64,000 nt of DNA from Pseudoxanthomonas sp. F37 (GCF_022965755.1 NZ_CP095187.1:3757001-3821000), one strand, 5' to 3'; numbered from the stretch's first letter, positions 44,782 through 53,778 are shown. A program made the numbers and translations. Notes: generated by a model not told the origin, from the sequence alone.

Positions 44782-45558
44782 CTACTCGTCGAACCGCAGA
44801 TGCCGCACCGACTTCCCGTTGCGGCGGATCAGCCTGAGCGCTTCGATGCCGATGGTGATGTGGTTCTCGACGAACGAGGAGCTGACCTTGGCGTCGCTGG
44901 CTTCGGTCTTCACGCCTTCGGGGATCATCGGCTGGTCGCTGACCAGCAGCAGCGCGCCGCAGGGGATGCGGTTGGCGAAGCCGGCGGCGAAGACGGTGGC
45001 GGTTTCCATGTCGATGGCCATGCAGCGCATCGCCCGCAGGCGCTCTTTGAACGCGATGTCGTGTTCCCACACGCGGCGATTGGTGGTGAACACCGTGCCG
45101 GTCCAGTAGTCGTGGCCCAGGTCGCGGATCATCGTGGACACCGCACGCTGCAACGCGAACGCAGGCAGCGCCGGTACCTGGGGCGGCAGATAGTCATCGC
45201 TGGTGCCTTCGCCACGGATGGCGGCGATCGGCAGGATCAGATCGCCCAACTGGTTCTTCCGCTTCAGGCCACCGCACTTGCCCAGGAACAGCACCGCCTT
45301 GGGACAGACCGCACTGAGCAGGTCCATCATCGTGGCGGCATTGGGGCTGCCCATGCCGAAGTTGATCATGGTGATGCCGTCGGCGGTGGCGCTGGCCATC
45401 GGCCGGTCCAGGCCGACGATGGGCGCGCCCGTCAGCTGCGAGAACACGTTGAGGTAGCCGCCGAAATTGGTCAGCAGGATATGCTCGCCGAACTGGTCCA
45501 GCGGCACGCCGGTGTAGCGCGGCAGCCAGTTGTCGACGATCTCGCTCTTGTCCTTCAT
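44782..45558 (-). CDS. amn: AMP nucleosidase (short form)
   Basis: 258 residues, cytoplasmic. It hydrolyses AMP to adenine and ribose 5-phosphate. It matches the phosphorylase-like C-terminal domain of Amn: FGMGSPNAATMMDLLSAVCP, LFLGKCGGLKRKNQLGDLI, RGEGTSDDYLPPQVPALPAF, the substrate-binding CMAIDMETATVFAAGFAN and LLVSDQPMIPEGVKTE. The N-terminal regulatory domain of the E. coli enzyme (484 residues) is absent, as in many non-enteric forms. The protein ends in RHLRFDE. Confidence 0.9.
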   Translation of the reverse strand: MKDKSEIVDNWLPRYTGVPLDQFGEHILLTNFGGYLNVFSQLTGAPIVGLDRPMASATADGITMINFGMGSPNAATMMDLLSAVCPKAVLFLGKCGGLKRKNQLGDLILPIAAIRGEGTSDDYLPPQVPALPAFALQRAVSTMIRDLGHDYWTGTVFTTNRRVWEHDIAFKERLRAMRCMAIDMETATVFAAGFANRIPCGALLLVSDQPMIPEGVKTEASDAKVSSSFVENHITIGIEALRLIRRNGKSVRHLRFDE

Positions 45559-45672
45559 GGAAGCCTCTTTTTCTTGTTGTTGTACGGCGATTCTGGCACG
45601 ACTGCGACCGATGCACTTGGCAAGCCGCGGCGCCGCCGGTTAGGTTTCGGGTCTCTTCCAGGGGAACACACG

Positions 45673-47094
45673 ATGCGAACGACCTTGCTGGCCGGGCTGA
45701 TCCTGGCCTCGCTGGGCGGCGGCGCGCTGGCCGCCACGCCCGCCTCCCGCTTCACCCAGGACCCGTACCCCAGCACCTACCGCGCCATCCCGTCGGCGCC
45801 GGTGCTGCTGGCCAACGCGACGGTGCTGACCGGCACCGGCGAACGCCTGGACGGCGCCGACGTCCTGCTGGCCGACGGCAGGATCGTGGCCGTGGGTCGC
45901 GGCCTGTCCGCGCCGGAGGGCGCCACCCGCGTGGACGCCACCGGCAAGTGGGTGACGCCGGGACTGATCGACGTGCACTCGCACCTGGGCGTGTACCCCA
46001 GCCCGGGCGTGAAGGCCCACAGCGACGGCAACGAGATGACCGCGCCGGTGACGGCCAACGTGTGGGCCGAGCATTCCATCTGGGCGCAGGACCCCGGCTT
46101 CCACACGGCGCTGGCCGGCGGCGTGACTTCGCTGCAGATCCTGCCCGGCTCGGCCAATCTGGTCGGCGGCCGCGGCGTGACGCTGAAGAACGTGCCGTCC
46201 ACCAGCTACCAGGGCATGAAGTTCCCCGGCGCGCCGTGGGGCCTGAAGATGGCCTGCGGCGAGAACCCCAAGCGGGTGTACGGCGGCAAGAGCGGCCCGG
46301 CCACGCGCATGGGCAACGTGGCCGGCTACCGCGCCGCCTTCATCGACGCCAGCGAATACCTGAAGAAGAACGCGCCCAAGCCCCAGCAACCGAAGAAGAA
46401 GCGCTGGTGGGAGCGCGCATCCGGCGACGACAAGGCCGACAGCTCCGGCGACAGCGGCGGCAAGCGGGACCTGAAGCTGGACACGCTGGCGGGCGCGATC
46501 AATGGCGAGATCCTGGTGCACATCCACTGCTACCGCGCCGATGAGATGACCACGATGCTCGACCTGGCGAAGGAGTTCGGCTTCAAGGTGGCGGCGTTCC
46601 ATCACGGCGTGGAGGCCTACAAGCTGGCCGACCGGCTGGCGCAGGAAGGCGTATGCGGGGCGCTGTGGGCCGACTGGTGGGGCTTCAAGATGGAGGCGTT
46701 CGACGGCATCCAGGAGAACATCGCGCTGGTGGACCGTCCCGCGAACAGTTGCGCCATCGTGCATTCGGATTCGGACGAGGGCATCCAGCGCCTGAACCAG
46801 GAGGCGGCCAAGGTGATGGCGAATGCGCGCCGGGCCGGCATGGGCGATATCCCACCCGAGCGCGCCATCCGCTGGGTGACCAGCAACGCGGCCAGGTCGC
46901 TGGGCATCGCCGAGCGCACCGGCACGCTGGAGGCCGGCAAGATGGCCGACGTGGTGGTATGGAACCAGAACCCCTTCAGCGTGTACGCCAGGGCCGAGCA
47001 GGTCTATATCGACGGCGCGCGTCTCTACGACCGCGGCGACCGCAGCAGGCAGCCCGTCTCCGACTTCATGCTGGGCCAGGAGGTGCTGCCGTGA
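45673..47094 (+). CDS. Secreted amidohydrolase (imidazolonepropionase-like), metal site intact
   Basis: 473 residues with a signal peptide (MRTTLLAGLILASLGGGALA). A metal-dependent hydrolase of the amidohydrolase superfamily: GLIDVHSHLGVYPSP (the HxH pair), VHIHCYRADEMTTML and FHHGVEAYKLADR supply further ligands, and VHSDSDEGIQRL carries the catalytic aspartate. A lysine- and serine-rich insert (KPQQPKKKRWWERASGDDKA) is unusual. Relatives act on cyclic amides or Xaa-Pro-type dipeptides in the periplasm. Its stop overlaps the GTG of the first repeat unit (GTGA), so it was once directly coupled to the second amidohydrolase. Confidence 0.88.
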   Translation: MRTTLLAGLILASLGGGALAATPASRFTQDPYPSTYRAIPSAPVLLANATVLTGTGERLDGADVLLADGRIVAVGRGLSAPEGATRVDATGKWVTPGLIDVHSHLGVYPSPGVKAHSDGNEMTAPVTANVWAEHSIWAQDPGFHTALAGGVTSLQILPGSANLVGGRGVTLKNVPSTSYQGMKFPGAPWGLKMACGENPKRVYGGKSGPATRMGNVAGYRAAFIDASEYLKKNAPKPQQPKKKRWWERASGDDKADSSGDSGGKRDLKLDTLAGAINGEILVHIHCYRADEMTTMLDLAKEFGFKVAAFHHGVEAYKLADRLAQEGVCGALWADWWGFKMEAFDGIQENIALVDRPANSCAIVHSDSDEGIQRLNQEAAKVMANARRAGMGDIPPERAIRWVTSNAARSLGIAERTGTLEAGKMADVVVWNQNPFSVYARAEQVYIDGARLYDRGDRSRQPVSDFMLGQEVLP

Positions 47095-48072
47095 GCCGCA
47101 TGCAGCCAGCGTCCATGCCGTCATCCCAGCGCAAGCTGGGATCCATCTTGCTTTTGCTTCGCCGCAACAGCCCAACGTCAACATGGGTCCCAGCGTTCGC
47201 TGGGACGACGGTGAAATCGTTGGGTTTGGCCACTGTGTTGGCGTCCGCCTCTTCCGCTGCCTTCGGCCACCAGGAGGTGCTGCCGTGAGCCGCATGCAGC
47301 CAGTGTCCATGCCGTCATCCCAGCGCACGCTGGGATCCACTTTGCTTTTGCTTCGCCGCAACCGCTCAACGTCAACATGGGTCCCAGCGTTCGCTGGGAC
47401 GACGGTGAAATCGTGGGGGTTGGCCTCCGTGCCGGCGTCCGCCTCTTCCGCCACCTTCGGCCATCAGGAGGTGCTGCCGTGAGCCGCATGCAGCCAGCGT
47501 CCATGCCGTCATCCCAGCGCACGCTGGGATCCACCTTGCCTTTGCCTCGGCGCAACCGCTCAACGTCAAGATGGGTCCCAGCGTTCGCTGGGACGACGGT
47601 GAAATCGTGGGGGTTGGCCTCCGTGCCGGCGTCCGCCTCTTCCGCAACCTTCGGCCATCAGGAGGTGCTGCCGTGAGCCGCATGCAGCCAGTGTCCATGC
47701 CGTCATCCCAGCGCACGCTGGGATCCACCTTGCTTTTGCTTCGCCGCAACAGCCCAACGTCAACATGGGTCCCAGCGTTCGCTGGGACGACGGTGAGATT
47801 GTGGGGGTTGGCCACCGTGCCGGCGTCCGCCTCTTCCGCTGCCTTCGGCCATCAGGAGGTGCTGCCGTGAGCCGCATGCAGCCAGCGTCCATGCCGTCAT
47901 CCCAGCGCACGCTGGGATCCACTTTGCGGTCGGGTTTGAAACCCAAAGCAGGTGCAAAAGCAACGTCAACATGGGTCCCAGCGTTCGCTGGGACGACGGT
48001 GAGATTGTGGGGATTGGCCTCCGTGCCGGCGTCCGCCTCTTCCGCTGCCTTCGGCTATCAGGAGGTGCTGCC
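47091..48072 (+). repeat. Five tandem repeats of the 5' end of the downstream amidohydrolase gene
   Basis: Units start at GTG 47091, 47285, 47479, 47673 and 47867 (lengths 194, 194, 194, 194, 206); a sixth copy, from 48073, is the start of the next gene. Each unit holds GTGAGCCGCATG, a GTCATCCCAGCG/CGCTGGGAT palindrome, then CCCAGCGTTCGCTGGGACGA, a signal-peptide-like stretch and AGGAGGTGCTGCC. The latter supplies a ribosome binding site for the next GTG. Read from its own GTG, each unit encodes 65 residues (69 in the last) ending FGHQEVLP (FGYQEVLP in the last), and its TGA overlaps the next GTG by GTGA. Because 194 is not a multiple of 3 the frame changes every unit. The last unit has a 12-bp net insertion near 47930. 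Confidence 0.9.
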
Positions 48073-49445
48073 GTGAGTCGCATGCAGCCAGTGTCCATGC
48101 CGTCATCCCAGCGTACGCTGGGATCCATCTTGCTTTTGCTTGGCCGCAACCGCCCAACGTCAACATGGGTCCCCGCGTTCGCTGGGACGACGGTGAAGGT
48201 GCTGGCCGTGGCGATGGCATTGGCGTCCACCTCGTTCGTCACGCTCGCTCAGGATGTCCTTATCCGCAACGCCACCGTGCACACCGCCGGTGCGCAGGGC
48301 ACGCTGCAGAACGCGGACGTGCTGGTGCGCAACGGCGTGGTGCAGGCCGTCGGCAGCGGGCTGGCGGCATCGGCTGCGGCGACGGTGGTGGAGGCCAACG
48401 GCCGTCCGCTGACGCCGGCCTTCTTCGGCGGCATCACCGAGATCGGCATCGAGGAGGTCTCCGGCGAATCCTCGACGGTGGACGCGGCGGTGACGCTGCA
48501 GGACCAGCCCATGCGTCCTGAGTTCGACGTGACGCTGGCGTACAACCCCGCGTCGGTGGTGATCCCGGTGGCGCGCGTGGAAGGCATCGGCTTCACCCTG
48601 CTGGCGGCCTCGACCGGCGGCTCCTTCATCGCCGGCCAGGGCGGCGTGGTGCGGCTGGACGGCAGCGCCGACCCGGTCGGCCCGCGCGCGCTGTTCGTAC
48701 GCCTGGGCGGCGGCGCGTCCGAGCTGAGCGGCAAATCGCGCGCGGCGCAGTGGATGTTGCTGGACCAGATGGTCGCCGAGGCCCGCGGCCGGGTGCCGGT
48801 GGATTCGCCGCACGCGCTGCTGACGCCGGCAGGCCGCGCCACGCTGGCGCGCTACCTGGCCGGCAACGGCCGCATCGTGGTGGCGGTGAACCGTGCCGCC
48901 GACATCCGCCAGCTGCTGCGCTGGGCGCAGCGCGAGAACGTGCGCATCGCCATCGCGGGCGGCGCGGAGGCCTGGAAGCTGGCGCCGCAGCTGGCGCACG
49001 CCAGGGTGCCGGTGTTCGTCGACGCGCTGGCGGACCTGCCGGCGGACTTCGACCAGATCGGCGCCACGCTCGAGAATGCGGCGCGGCTGGACGCGGCCGG
49101 CGTGGCGGTCAGCTTCTCGCAGGCCGGCGATGCCTCGCACAACGCGCGCAAGATCCGCCAGCTGGCGGGCAACGCCGTCGCCAACGGGCTTTCGTGGGAA
49201 GACGGCCTGGCCGGACTGACCCGGGTGCCGGCGGAGGCGTTCGGCGTAGGCGACCGCGTGGGCACGATCGCGCCCGGCAAGCTGGCCGACCTGGTGCTAT
49301 GGAGCGGCGACCCGCTGGACGTGGCCCACACGGCGCAGCAGGTATGGCTGGGGGGCGCGCGATGCCGATGCGCTCGCGCCAGACCGAGTTGCGCGACCGC
49401 TACCTGCAGCAGGCGGGCCCGCTGCCGCGCGCTTATTCGAAGTAA
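48073..49445 (+). pseudogene. Second amidohydrolase-like gene, frameshifted near its 3' end
   Basis: From GTG 48073 the N terminus contains 37 residues from the palindromic repeat (MPSSQRTLGSILLLL, VPAFAGTTV) before the signal-peptide-like VKVLAVAMALASTSFVTLAQ. The body resembles the amidohydrolase family (DVLIRNATVHTAGAQGTLQN, VGDRVGTIAPGKLADLVLWS), but the HxH position reads TPAFFGGITEIGIEEVSGES. It therefore lacks the metal histidines. After VWLGG the frame breaks at six G (49350-49355). The expected end RAMPMRSRQTELRDRYLQQA, ending PRAYSK, is in the next frame and stops at 49445. A slippery GGGGGGC or an indel explains this. Confidence 0.78.
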
Positions 49446-49460
49446 CCCGCCCGCCTGGGT

Positions 49461-51143
49461 TCAGTCCACGGAGGCGCCCTCGGGCGCCTTCGTGTTTCCG
49501 GGGACGCGCTCCGGGGCGTCTTCCCTCACCACCCGGTCGCCGCCGGCACGCTTGGCCACGTACATGGCCTGGTCGGCGCGCGCGATCAGCGACGCCACCG
49601 AATCCCCGTCGCGCGCCTGCGCGGCACCGATGCTGGCGGTGACACCCACCTCCACGCCATCCACCCGGGCGCAGTCGCGCCGGATGCGCGCGCCCACCTG
49701 TTCGGCGATGCGCATGGCCGCCGGCAGTTCCACCCCCGACAGCACCAGCACGAACTCCTCGCCACCCAGCCGGCCGAGCTGGTCGCCGTACTGGAACTGC
49801 TCGCTCACCGCGCGCGTCACCGCGCGCAGGCAGGCATCGCCCAGCGCATGCCCATGGCGGTCGTTGACCTGCTTGAAGTTGTCCAGATCGATGAACAGCA
49901 GCGACACCGGAATGCGCTCGCGCTCGCGCTCGATCAGCGCCCAGTCGAGCCGGTGCTCGATGCCGCCGCGGTTGAGCACGCCGGTCAGGCCGTCGCGTTC
50001 GGCATGCGCCTTGGCGCGATCGCGTTCGCGCCGGAAGGTCAGCATGCGGTCGGCCAGGCCCAGCGCCAGCACCACCGCGGTGAACGCCTGCACCCACGGC
50101 AGGCCGTATTCGAGCCAGGGCTCGGCGCGTTCGCCCACGCTGAAACGCAGCGCCCGCGCCATGGTGAAGGCCAGCAACGGCACCCAGGCGATCAGCACGT
50201 AGGCGGCATGCCGCTGGCCGCGGCGCCAGGCCACCACCAGGGTCACCAGGGCGATCGCATTGGTCAGCAGGAACAGGGCGTTGGCGATGTCGGGAAACCA
50301 CGCCTTGTCGGCGGGCCACGGCGACAGCAGCAACACCAGCGTCAGGCCGCATCCATAGGCGCCGACGGCACGCACGGCCGACGCCAGCCGCGGCGTGACC
50401 TTGCGCAGGCCGGCGTAGTCCAGCCACAGGTATACCAGCAGGATGGTGGCCAGCGTGCCGACGGCCCAGATGCCCTGGGCACCGAAACGCGCCAGCACCG
50501 AGAGCCCTGGCCACGCGTACGCCTCGCCGTACGAGCACAAGGCGTACAGCAGCTGGAACAGCATCGCCCCCGCATACAGCAGGTAGACGCGATCGCGCAG
50601 CATGGCCCAGAACAGCAGCACCGCCAGCGAGACGCCCAACACCACGCCGATCGCCGGAAGCACCAGGCGCACGTGCCACAGGTCGGCGGCCGCGTAGGCC
50701 GGGCCCGACTCCACGGCCACCCGCAGGGGATAGCGCGCGCCCTCGACCTTCACATGGACAGGCCCTTCGCCGGTCAGCGGGAACACCAGCGCCCGCCGGC
50801 TGTAACGCGGGTCTAGATGGGGGCTGAAGATGTCCTGGCGCCGCACCGTCCCGCCCCGTGGGTCCTGCACGCTGACCCGCGCCGTGTAGGGGTGGTAGAG
50901 CACCAGCAGCGGTTCGCGCACCCCCGGACGTGGCGTGATGCGCCACTCACCGTTGCCGATCACGCGCATGGACGCACCACCGCTTTCGAAGCGGCGTTCC
51001 GAGAACAATCCGGCGCGCTGTCCCGCCTGCCGTTCCAGCGCCTGCGGCTGGATGCGGTCGACGTGCACGATGTTTTCCCCTCGTGCGCCCGCCACCGCCG
51101 GCAAGGCCAGAAGCAGCAGCAGCATCCACCGCCCCTGTTTCAT
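49461..51143 (-). CDS. Diguanylate cyclase with 7TM-DISM sensor
   Basis: 560 residues from ATG 51143, with a signal peptide (WMLLLLLALPAVAGA). The periplasmic 7TMR-DISMED2-like domain (about 40-190) is followed by seven transmembrane helices (7TMR-DISM, about 200-390). The C-terminal GGDEF domain (about 410-550) has DGLTGVLNRGGIEHRL, FIDLDNFKQVND and the active-site GGEEF. The RxxD inhibitory site five residues upstream reads QYGD, so product inhibition is probably weak. It should make c-di-GMP in response to an extracellular ligand. Two CRP/Clp-type sites lie in the shared promoter region with the DegV gene. Confidence 0.93.
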   Translation of the reverse strand: MKQGRWMLLLLLALPAVAGARGENIVHVDRIQPQALERQAGQRAGLFSERRFESGGASMRVIGNGEWRITPRPGVREPLLVLYHPYTARVSVQDPRGGTVRRQDIFSPHLDPRYSRRALVFPLTGEGPVHVKVEGARYPLRVAVESGPAYAAADLWHVRLVLPAIGVVLGVSLAVLLFWAMLRDRVYLLYAGAMLFQLLYALCSYGEAYAWPGLSVLARFGAQGIWAVGTLATILLVYLWLDYAGLRKVTPRLASAVRAVGAYGCGLTLVLLLSPWPADKAWFPDIANALFLLTNAIALVTLVVAWRRGQRHAAYVLIAWVPLLAFTMARALRFSVGERAEPWLEYGLPWVQAFTAVVLALGLADRMLTFRRERDRAKAHAERDGLTGVLNRGGIEHRLDWALIERERERIPVSLLFIDLDNFKQVNDRHGHALGDACLRAVTRAVSEQFQYGDQLGRLGGEEFVLVLSGVELPAAMRIAEQVGARIRRDCARVDGVEVGVTASIGAAQARDGDSVASLIARADQAMYVAKRAGGDRVVREDAPERVPGNTKAPEGASVD

Positions 51144-51212
51144 GTTGCCCCATGCGTTCGGTGGGAGTGTCGGGCGCGGCCGGCCCCCGAACAAGCCGGC
51201 GCGCATCATATT

Positions 51213-51228
51213 TGTGACATATATCACA
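51213..51228. promoter_or_regulatory. Perfect CRP/Clp binding site
   Basis: TGTGACATATATCACA is an exact match to TGTGA-N6-TCACA. It is 70 bp upstream of the diguanylate cyclase start. In Xanthomonadaceae the CRP homologue Clp recognises this sequence and is inhibited by c-di-GMP. Confidence 0.8.
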
Positions 51229-51303
51229 TCGAGATTGCGGCACAGGCCGGCCCGGAAACGGGATGGAGGCTTGGTTTCGGGCTCCGGGCCGCCGCGACAA
51301 AAA

Positions 51304-51319
51304 GGTGATGCGTATCACA
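51304..51319. promoter_or_regulatory. Second CRP/Clp-like site
   Basis: GGTGATGCGTATCACA matches TGTGA-N6-TCACA at nine of ten positions. It is 91 bp from the perfect site and 91 bp before the DegV start at 51410. Confidence 0.65.
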
Positions 51320-51409
51320 CTTCATGCGTTTACGCGACGACTTGCCCGCCGTTGTCCGCTAGTTTTGCGGAGATAAGCACAAATGCGACGGATGCCGGGA
51401 GGGGCTGAG

Positions 51410-52357
51410 ATGCGCATTGGGATAGTCGTGGACTCTGCGTGCGACCTGCCGCTGGAGTATCTGGAACGGAACAACATCGTCATCCTGCCCATCACGGTGC
51501 GCATCGGCGAAGCCGTGCTGGCCGATCACCGCGACGAGCAGGCCACGCTGAGCTTCCTGCACGCGCACGTGGCCGAGCGCGGTCACGAGGCCGAGACCAC
51601 GCCGTTCACCGTCAACCAGATCCGCGACCTGTTCCTGGGCCGGCTGGTGATCGACTACGACCATGTGTTCTGCATGACGATCACCAAGACGCGTTCGCCG
51701 ATCTACGACAACGCGATGCAGGCCAGTTTCGCCATCCTCAACGATTACAAGCCGGTGCGGCAGGCCGCGGGCCACAACTCGCCGTTCGCACTGCGCGTGA
51801 TCGACACCCAGAACCTGTTCGCCGCGCAGGGCATCACCGCGGTGGAAGCCGTGCGCATGCGCGACGCCGGCGCCGGCGTGCAGCAGATCCGCGTGCGCCT
51901 GGAAGAACTGGCGCAGAACACCCACGGCTACATGATTCCGCGCGACCTGTACTACCTGCGCAACCGCGCCCGCACCAAGGGCGACCGCAGCGTCGGCCTG
52001 CTGAGCGCGGCGCTGGGCAGCGCGCTGGACATCAAGCCGGTGCTCTACGGCCACGCCGGCAACACCGAGCCGGTGGCCAAGATCAAGGGTTTCGAGAATG
52101 CGGTCGAGCAGATGTTCAAGTTCACCGGCAACCGGGTGATGGCCGGACTGATGACGCCCACCGTCTGCCTGAGCTATGGCGGCGAACTGTCCGAGATGCG
52201 TGCCCTGCCCGGCTACCAGCGCCTGCGCGACATCTGCGAGAACAACAAGGTGGAGGTGTTCGAAAGCGTCATGAGCCTCACCGGCATGGTCAACGTGGGC
52301 AAGGGCGCGGTGGTGGCCGCCTTCGCCGCGCCGCCCGCACCGTTCAAGACGGCATAA
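51410..52357 (+). CDS. DegV family fatty-acid-binding protein
   Basis: 315 residues from ATG 51410, with GGGAGGGG seven bases before it. Typical DegV features: RIGIVVDSACDLPLEYLE at the N terminus (the DSxCDL motif), then MTITKTRSPIYDNAMQAS, VIDTQNLFAAQGI and LSAALGSALDIKPVLYGHAG. DegV/FakB proteins bind fatty acids; in Firmicutes they present them to the kinase FakA. No FakA partner is present here, so the role in this organism is open. It shares its upstream region and two CRP/Clp-type sites with the divergent diguanylate cyclase gene. Confidence 0.9.
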   Translation: MRIGIVVDSACDLPLEYLERNNIVILPITVRIGEAVLADHRDEQATLSFLHAHVAERGHEAETTPFTVNQIRDLFLGRLVIDYDHVFCMTITKTRSPIYDNAMQASFAILNDYKPVRQAAGHNSPFALRVIDTQNLFAAQGITAVEAVRMRDAGAGVQQIRVRLEELAQNTHGYMIPRDLYYLRNRARTKGDRSVGLLSAALGSALDIKPVLYGHAGNTEPVAKIKGFENAVEQMFKFTGNRVMAGLMTPTVCLSYGGELSEMRALPGYQRLRDICENNKVEVFESVMSLTGMVNVGKGAVVAAFAAPPAPFKTA

Positions 52358-52412
52358 CGACGGCCTAACGCGGCAAGGCTACGCTATGCCCCAGGCTCGA
52401 ACCGGGGGCGCC

Positions 52413-52757
52413 ATGGCGGTCCGCTACTACATCAGTCTTCCCGATCCCGCCCGCGCGCGCGGCGGCGATCCGGCTTTCAGTTTCGACGCGCACGGCGCGG
52501 AGGAATTCGCCGCACAGCTGCAGCATGCGCTGCGCACCAGCAGCCTGTTCGAGCGCTGGCGCGCACGCCAGGACGATCCGGATGAAGTCGACCCCGGCCT
52601 GGGCGCCGTGGACCCCGAGGCCGCGGTCGCCGGGCAGCAGGACGATCTCAGCATCCTGCTGGTCGCCCGCTCCTCCATCCCCGGCCATGTGTTGAAGCAC
52701 CGCCTGCGCTTGCTGGCCGGGGGCGCGTGGGAACTGCGCGACGTGGCCGCGGCCTGA
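52413..52757 (+). CDS. Hypothetical protein (114 aa)
   Basis: From ATG 52413 (MAVRYYISLPDPARARGG). The composition is soluble, with an alpha/beta pattern: GAEEFAAQLQHALRTSSLFE, then ARSSIPGHVLKHRLRLLAGG and WELRDVAAA. I do not recognise the family, though short proteins of this type with an ALR..LFERWR motif seem to be conserved in related bacteria. It overlaps the next gene by 31 bp, and the gap after degV is 55 bp, so it may belong to one transcript. Confidence 0.62.
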   Translation: MAVRYYISLPDPARARGGDPAFSFDAHGAEEFAAQLQHALRTSSLFERWRARQDDPDEVDPGLGAVDPEAAVAGQQDDLSILLVARSSIPGHVLKHRLRLLAGGAWELRDVAAA

Positions 52758-53437
52758 GCGGCCGCACGCCCGTCCTGTTGGCCTGGAGCGGCGGCAAGGA
52801 CGCGGCGTGGACGCTGCACGTGCTCCGGCAGCGCCCCGATGTCGATGTCGTGGGCCTGCTGACGACGGTCACGCGCGAGCACCAGCGCGTGTCGATGCAG
52901 GGCATCCGTCGCAGCGTGCTGCATGCGCAGGCGCGTGCCGCCGGCCTGCCGCTGATCGAGGCGATGATCCCGGCGCAGTGCGCCAACGCCGACTACGAAA
53001 CCGCCATGGCCTCCGCACTGGCGGAGGCCGCGGCGCGCTGGCCAGGCCTGCGCACCCTGGCGTTCGGCGATCTCTTCCTCGAGGACATCCGCGCCTATCG
53101 CGTGCAGAACCTGGCAAGGGCCGGCTGGGAGGTGATGACGCCGCTGTTCGGCGCGGATACCGCCAGGCTGGCGCGCGAGATGCTGGCCGGCGGCCTGGGG
53201 GCCCGGTTGTGCTGCGTGGACACGCAGCAGCTGGACGCCCGCTTCGCCGGCCGCACCTTCGATGAAACCCTGCTTGGCGAGCTGCCGGGGAACGTCGATC
53301 CCTGTGGCGAGAACGGCGAGTTCCACACCTGCGTGTGGGCCGGCCCGATGTTCGCTGCGCCGCTGGCGCTCGCACCGGGCGGTACCGAGCTGCGCGACGG
53401 GCGTTTCGCCTTCACCGACTACGCCGTGCCGGATTGA
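52727..53437 (+). CDS. Dph6-related ATP pyrophosphatase
   Basis: 236 residues from GTG 52727; no ATG is available ahead of the motif. The PP-loop SGGKDAAWTL near the N terminus and the downstream CCVDTQQLDARFAGRTFDE, followed by GNVDPCGENGEFHTCVWAGP, are the hallmark of the diphthine-ammonia ligase/MJ0570 family. Bacteria lack diphthamide, so the true substrate is unknown; an ATP-dependent amidation or thiolation is likely. It overlaps the hypothetical gene upstream and the convergent monooxygenase gene. Confidence 0.87.
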   Translation: MGTARRGRGLSGRTPVLLAWSGGKDAAWTLHVLRQRPDVDVVGLLTTVTREHQRVSMQGIRRSVLHAQARAAGLPLIEAMIPAQCANADYETAMASALAEAAARWPGLRTLAFGDLFLEDIRAYRVQNLARAGWEVMTPLFGADTARLAREMLAGGLGARLCCVDTQQLDARFAGRTFDETLLGELPGNVDPCGENGEFHTCVWAGPMFAAPLALAPGGTELRDGRFAFTDYAVPD

Positions 53438-53778
53438 TCCGCCTGCGGCCACTCGGCCAACGGCACCAGCACCTGCGGCTCGCGCGGGCCCTGCAGCAGA
53501 TCGGGCAGGCGCGCCTCGTAATCGCGCCGGTAGGGCTTGTCCTGCCGCGCGAGGAAGGTGGCCACGTCGGGCTCGGCCCAGCGCTCGTAGAGGGCGAACA
53601 GCGTCGGGTCGTTCGCGTCGCGATGGAGCGCGCACGACAGGAAGGTATCTTCCTTCGACATCGCGTCGACGATGTCGTGGACCGCCTGCAGCCATGCATC
53701 GACGCACTCCGGCTTCACGCGCAGACGGACGTAGAACACCAGCGGCCCGCGCGGGACCGCCATCTCTTCACGGTTCAT
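53419..53778 (-). CDS. Antibiotic biosynthesis monooxygenase (ABM) fold protein
   Basis: 119 residues with a dimeric ferredoxin-like ABM domain: [20 protein letters not shown], then [20 protein letters not shown] and [20 protein letters not shown]. Its ATG overlaps the fghA stop (ATGA), so it is the last gene of the frmR-frmA-fghA operon. Homologues act as quinol or haem-type monooxygenases or merely bind small molecules. In this operon it may deal with a by-product of formaldehyde stress (inference). The 3' end overlaps the convergent Dph6-type gene by 19 bp. Confidence 0.84.
   Translation of the reverse strand: MNREEMAVPRGPLVFYVRLRVKPECVDAWLQAVHDIVDAMSKEDTFLSCALHRDANDPTLFALYERWAEPDVATFLARQDKPYRRDYEARLPDLLQGPREPQVLVPLAEWPQADQSGTA

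Noticed and set aside
43069-45672. Long plus-strand frame extending upstream of the first amidohydrolase
   Set aside because: It overlaps grxD in another frame and antisense DUF924 and amn. The real start at 45673 has a signal peptide.
47178-48242. Several minus-strand ORFs of 84-160 codons and plus-strand frames beginning MGPSVRWDDGE in the repeat array
   Set aside because: They are readings of the same palindromic repeat in other frames. Only the GTG-started frames with a ribosome binding site and GTGA coupling make sense.
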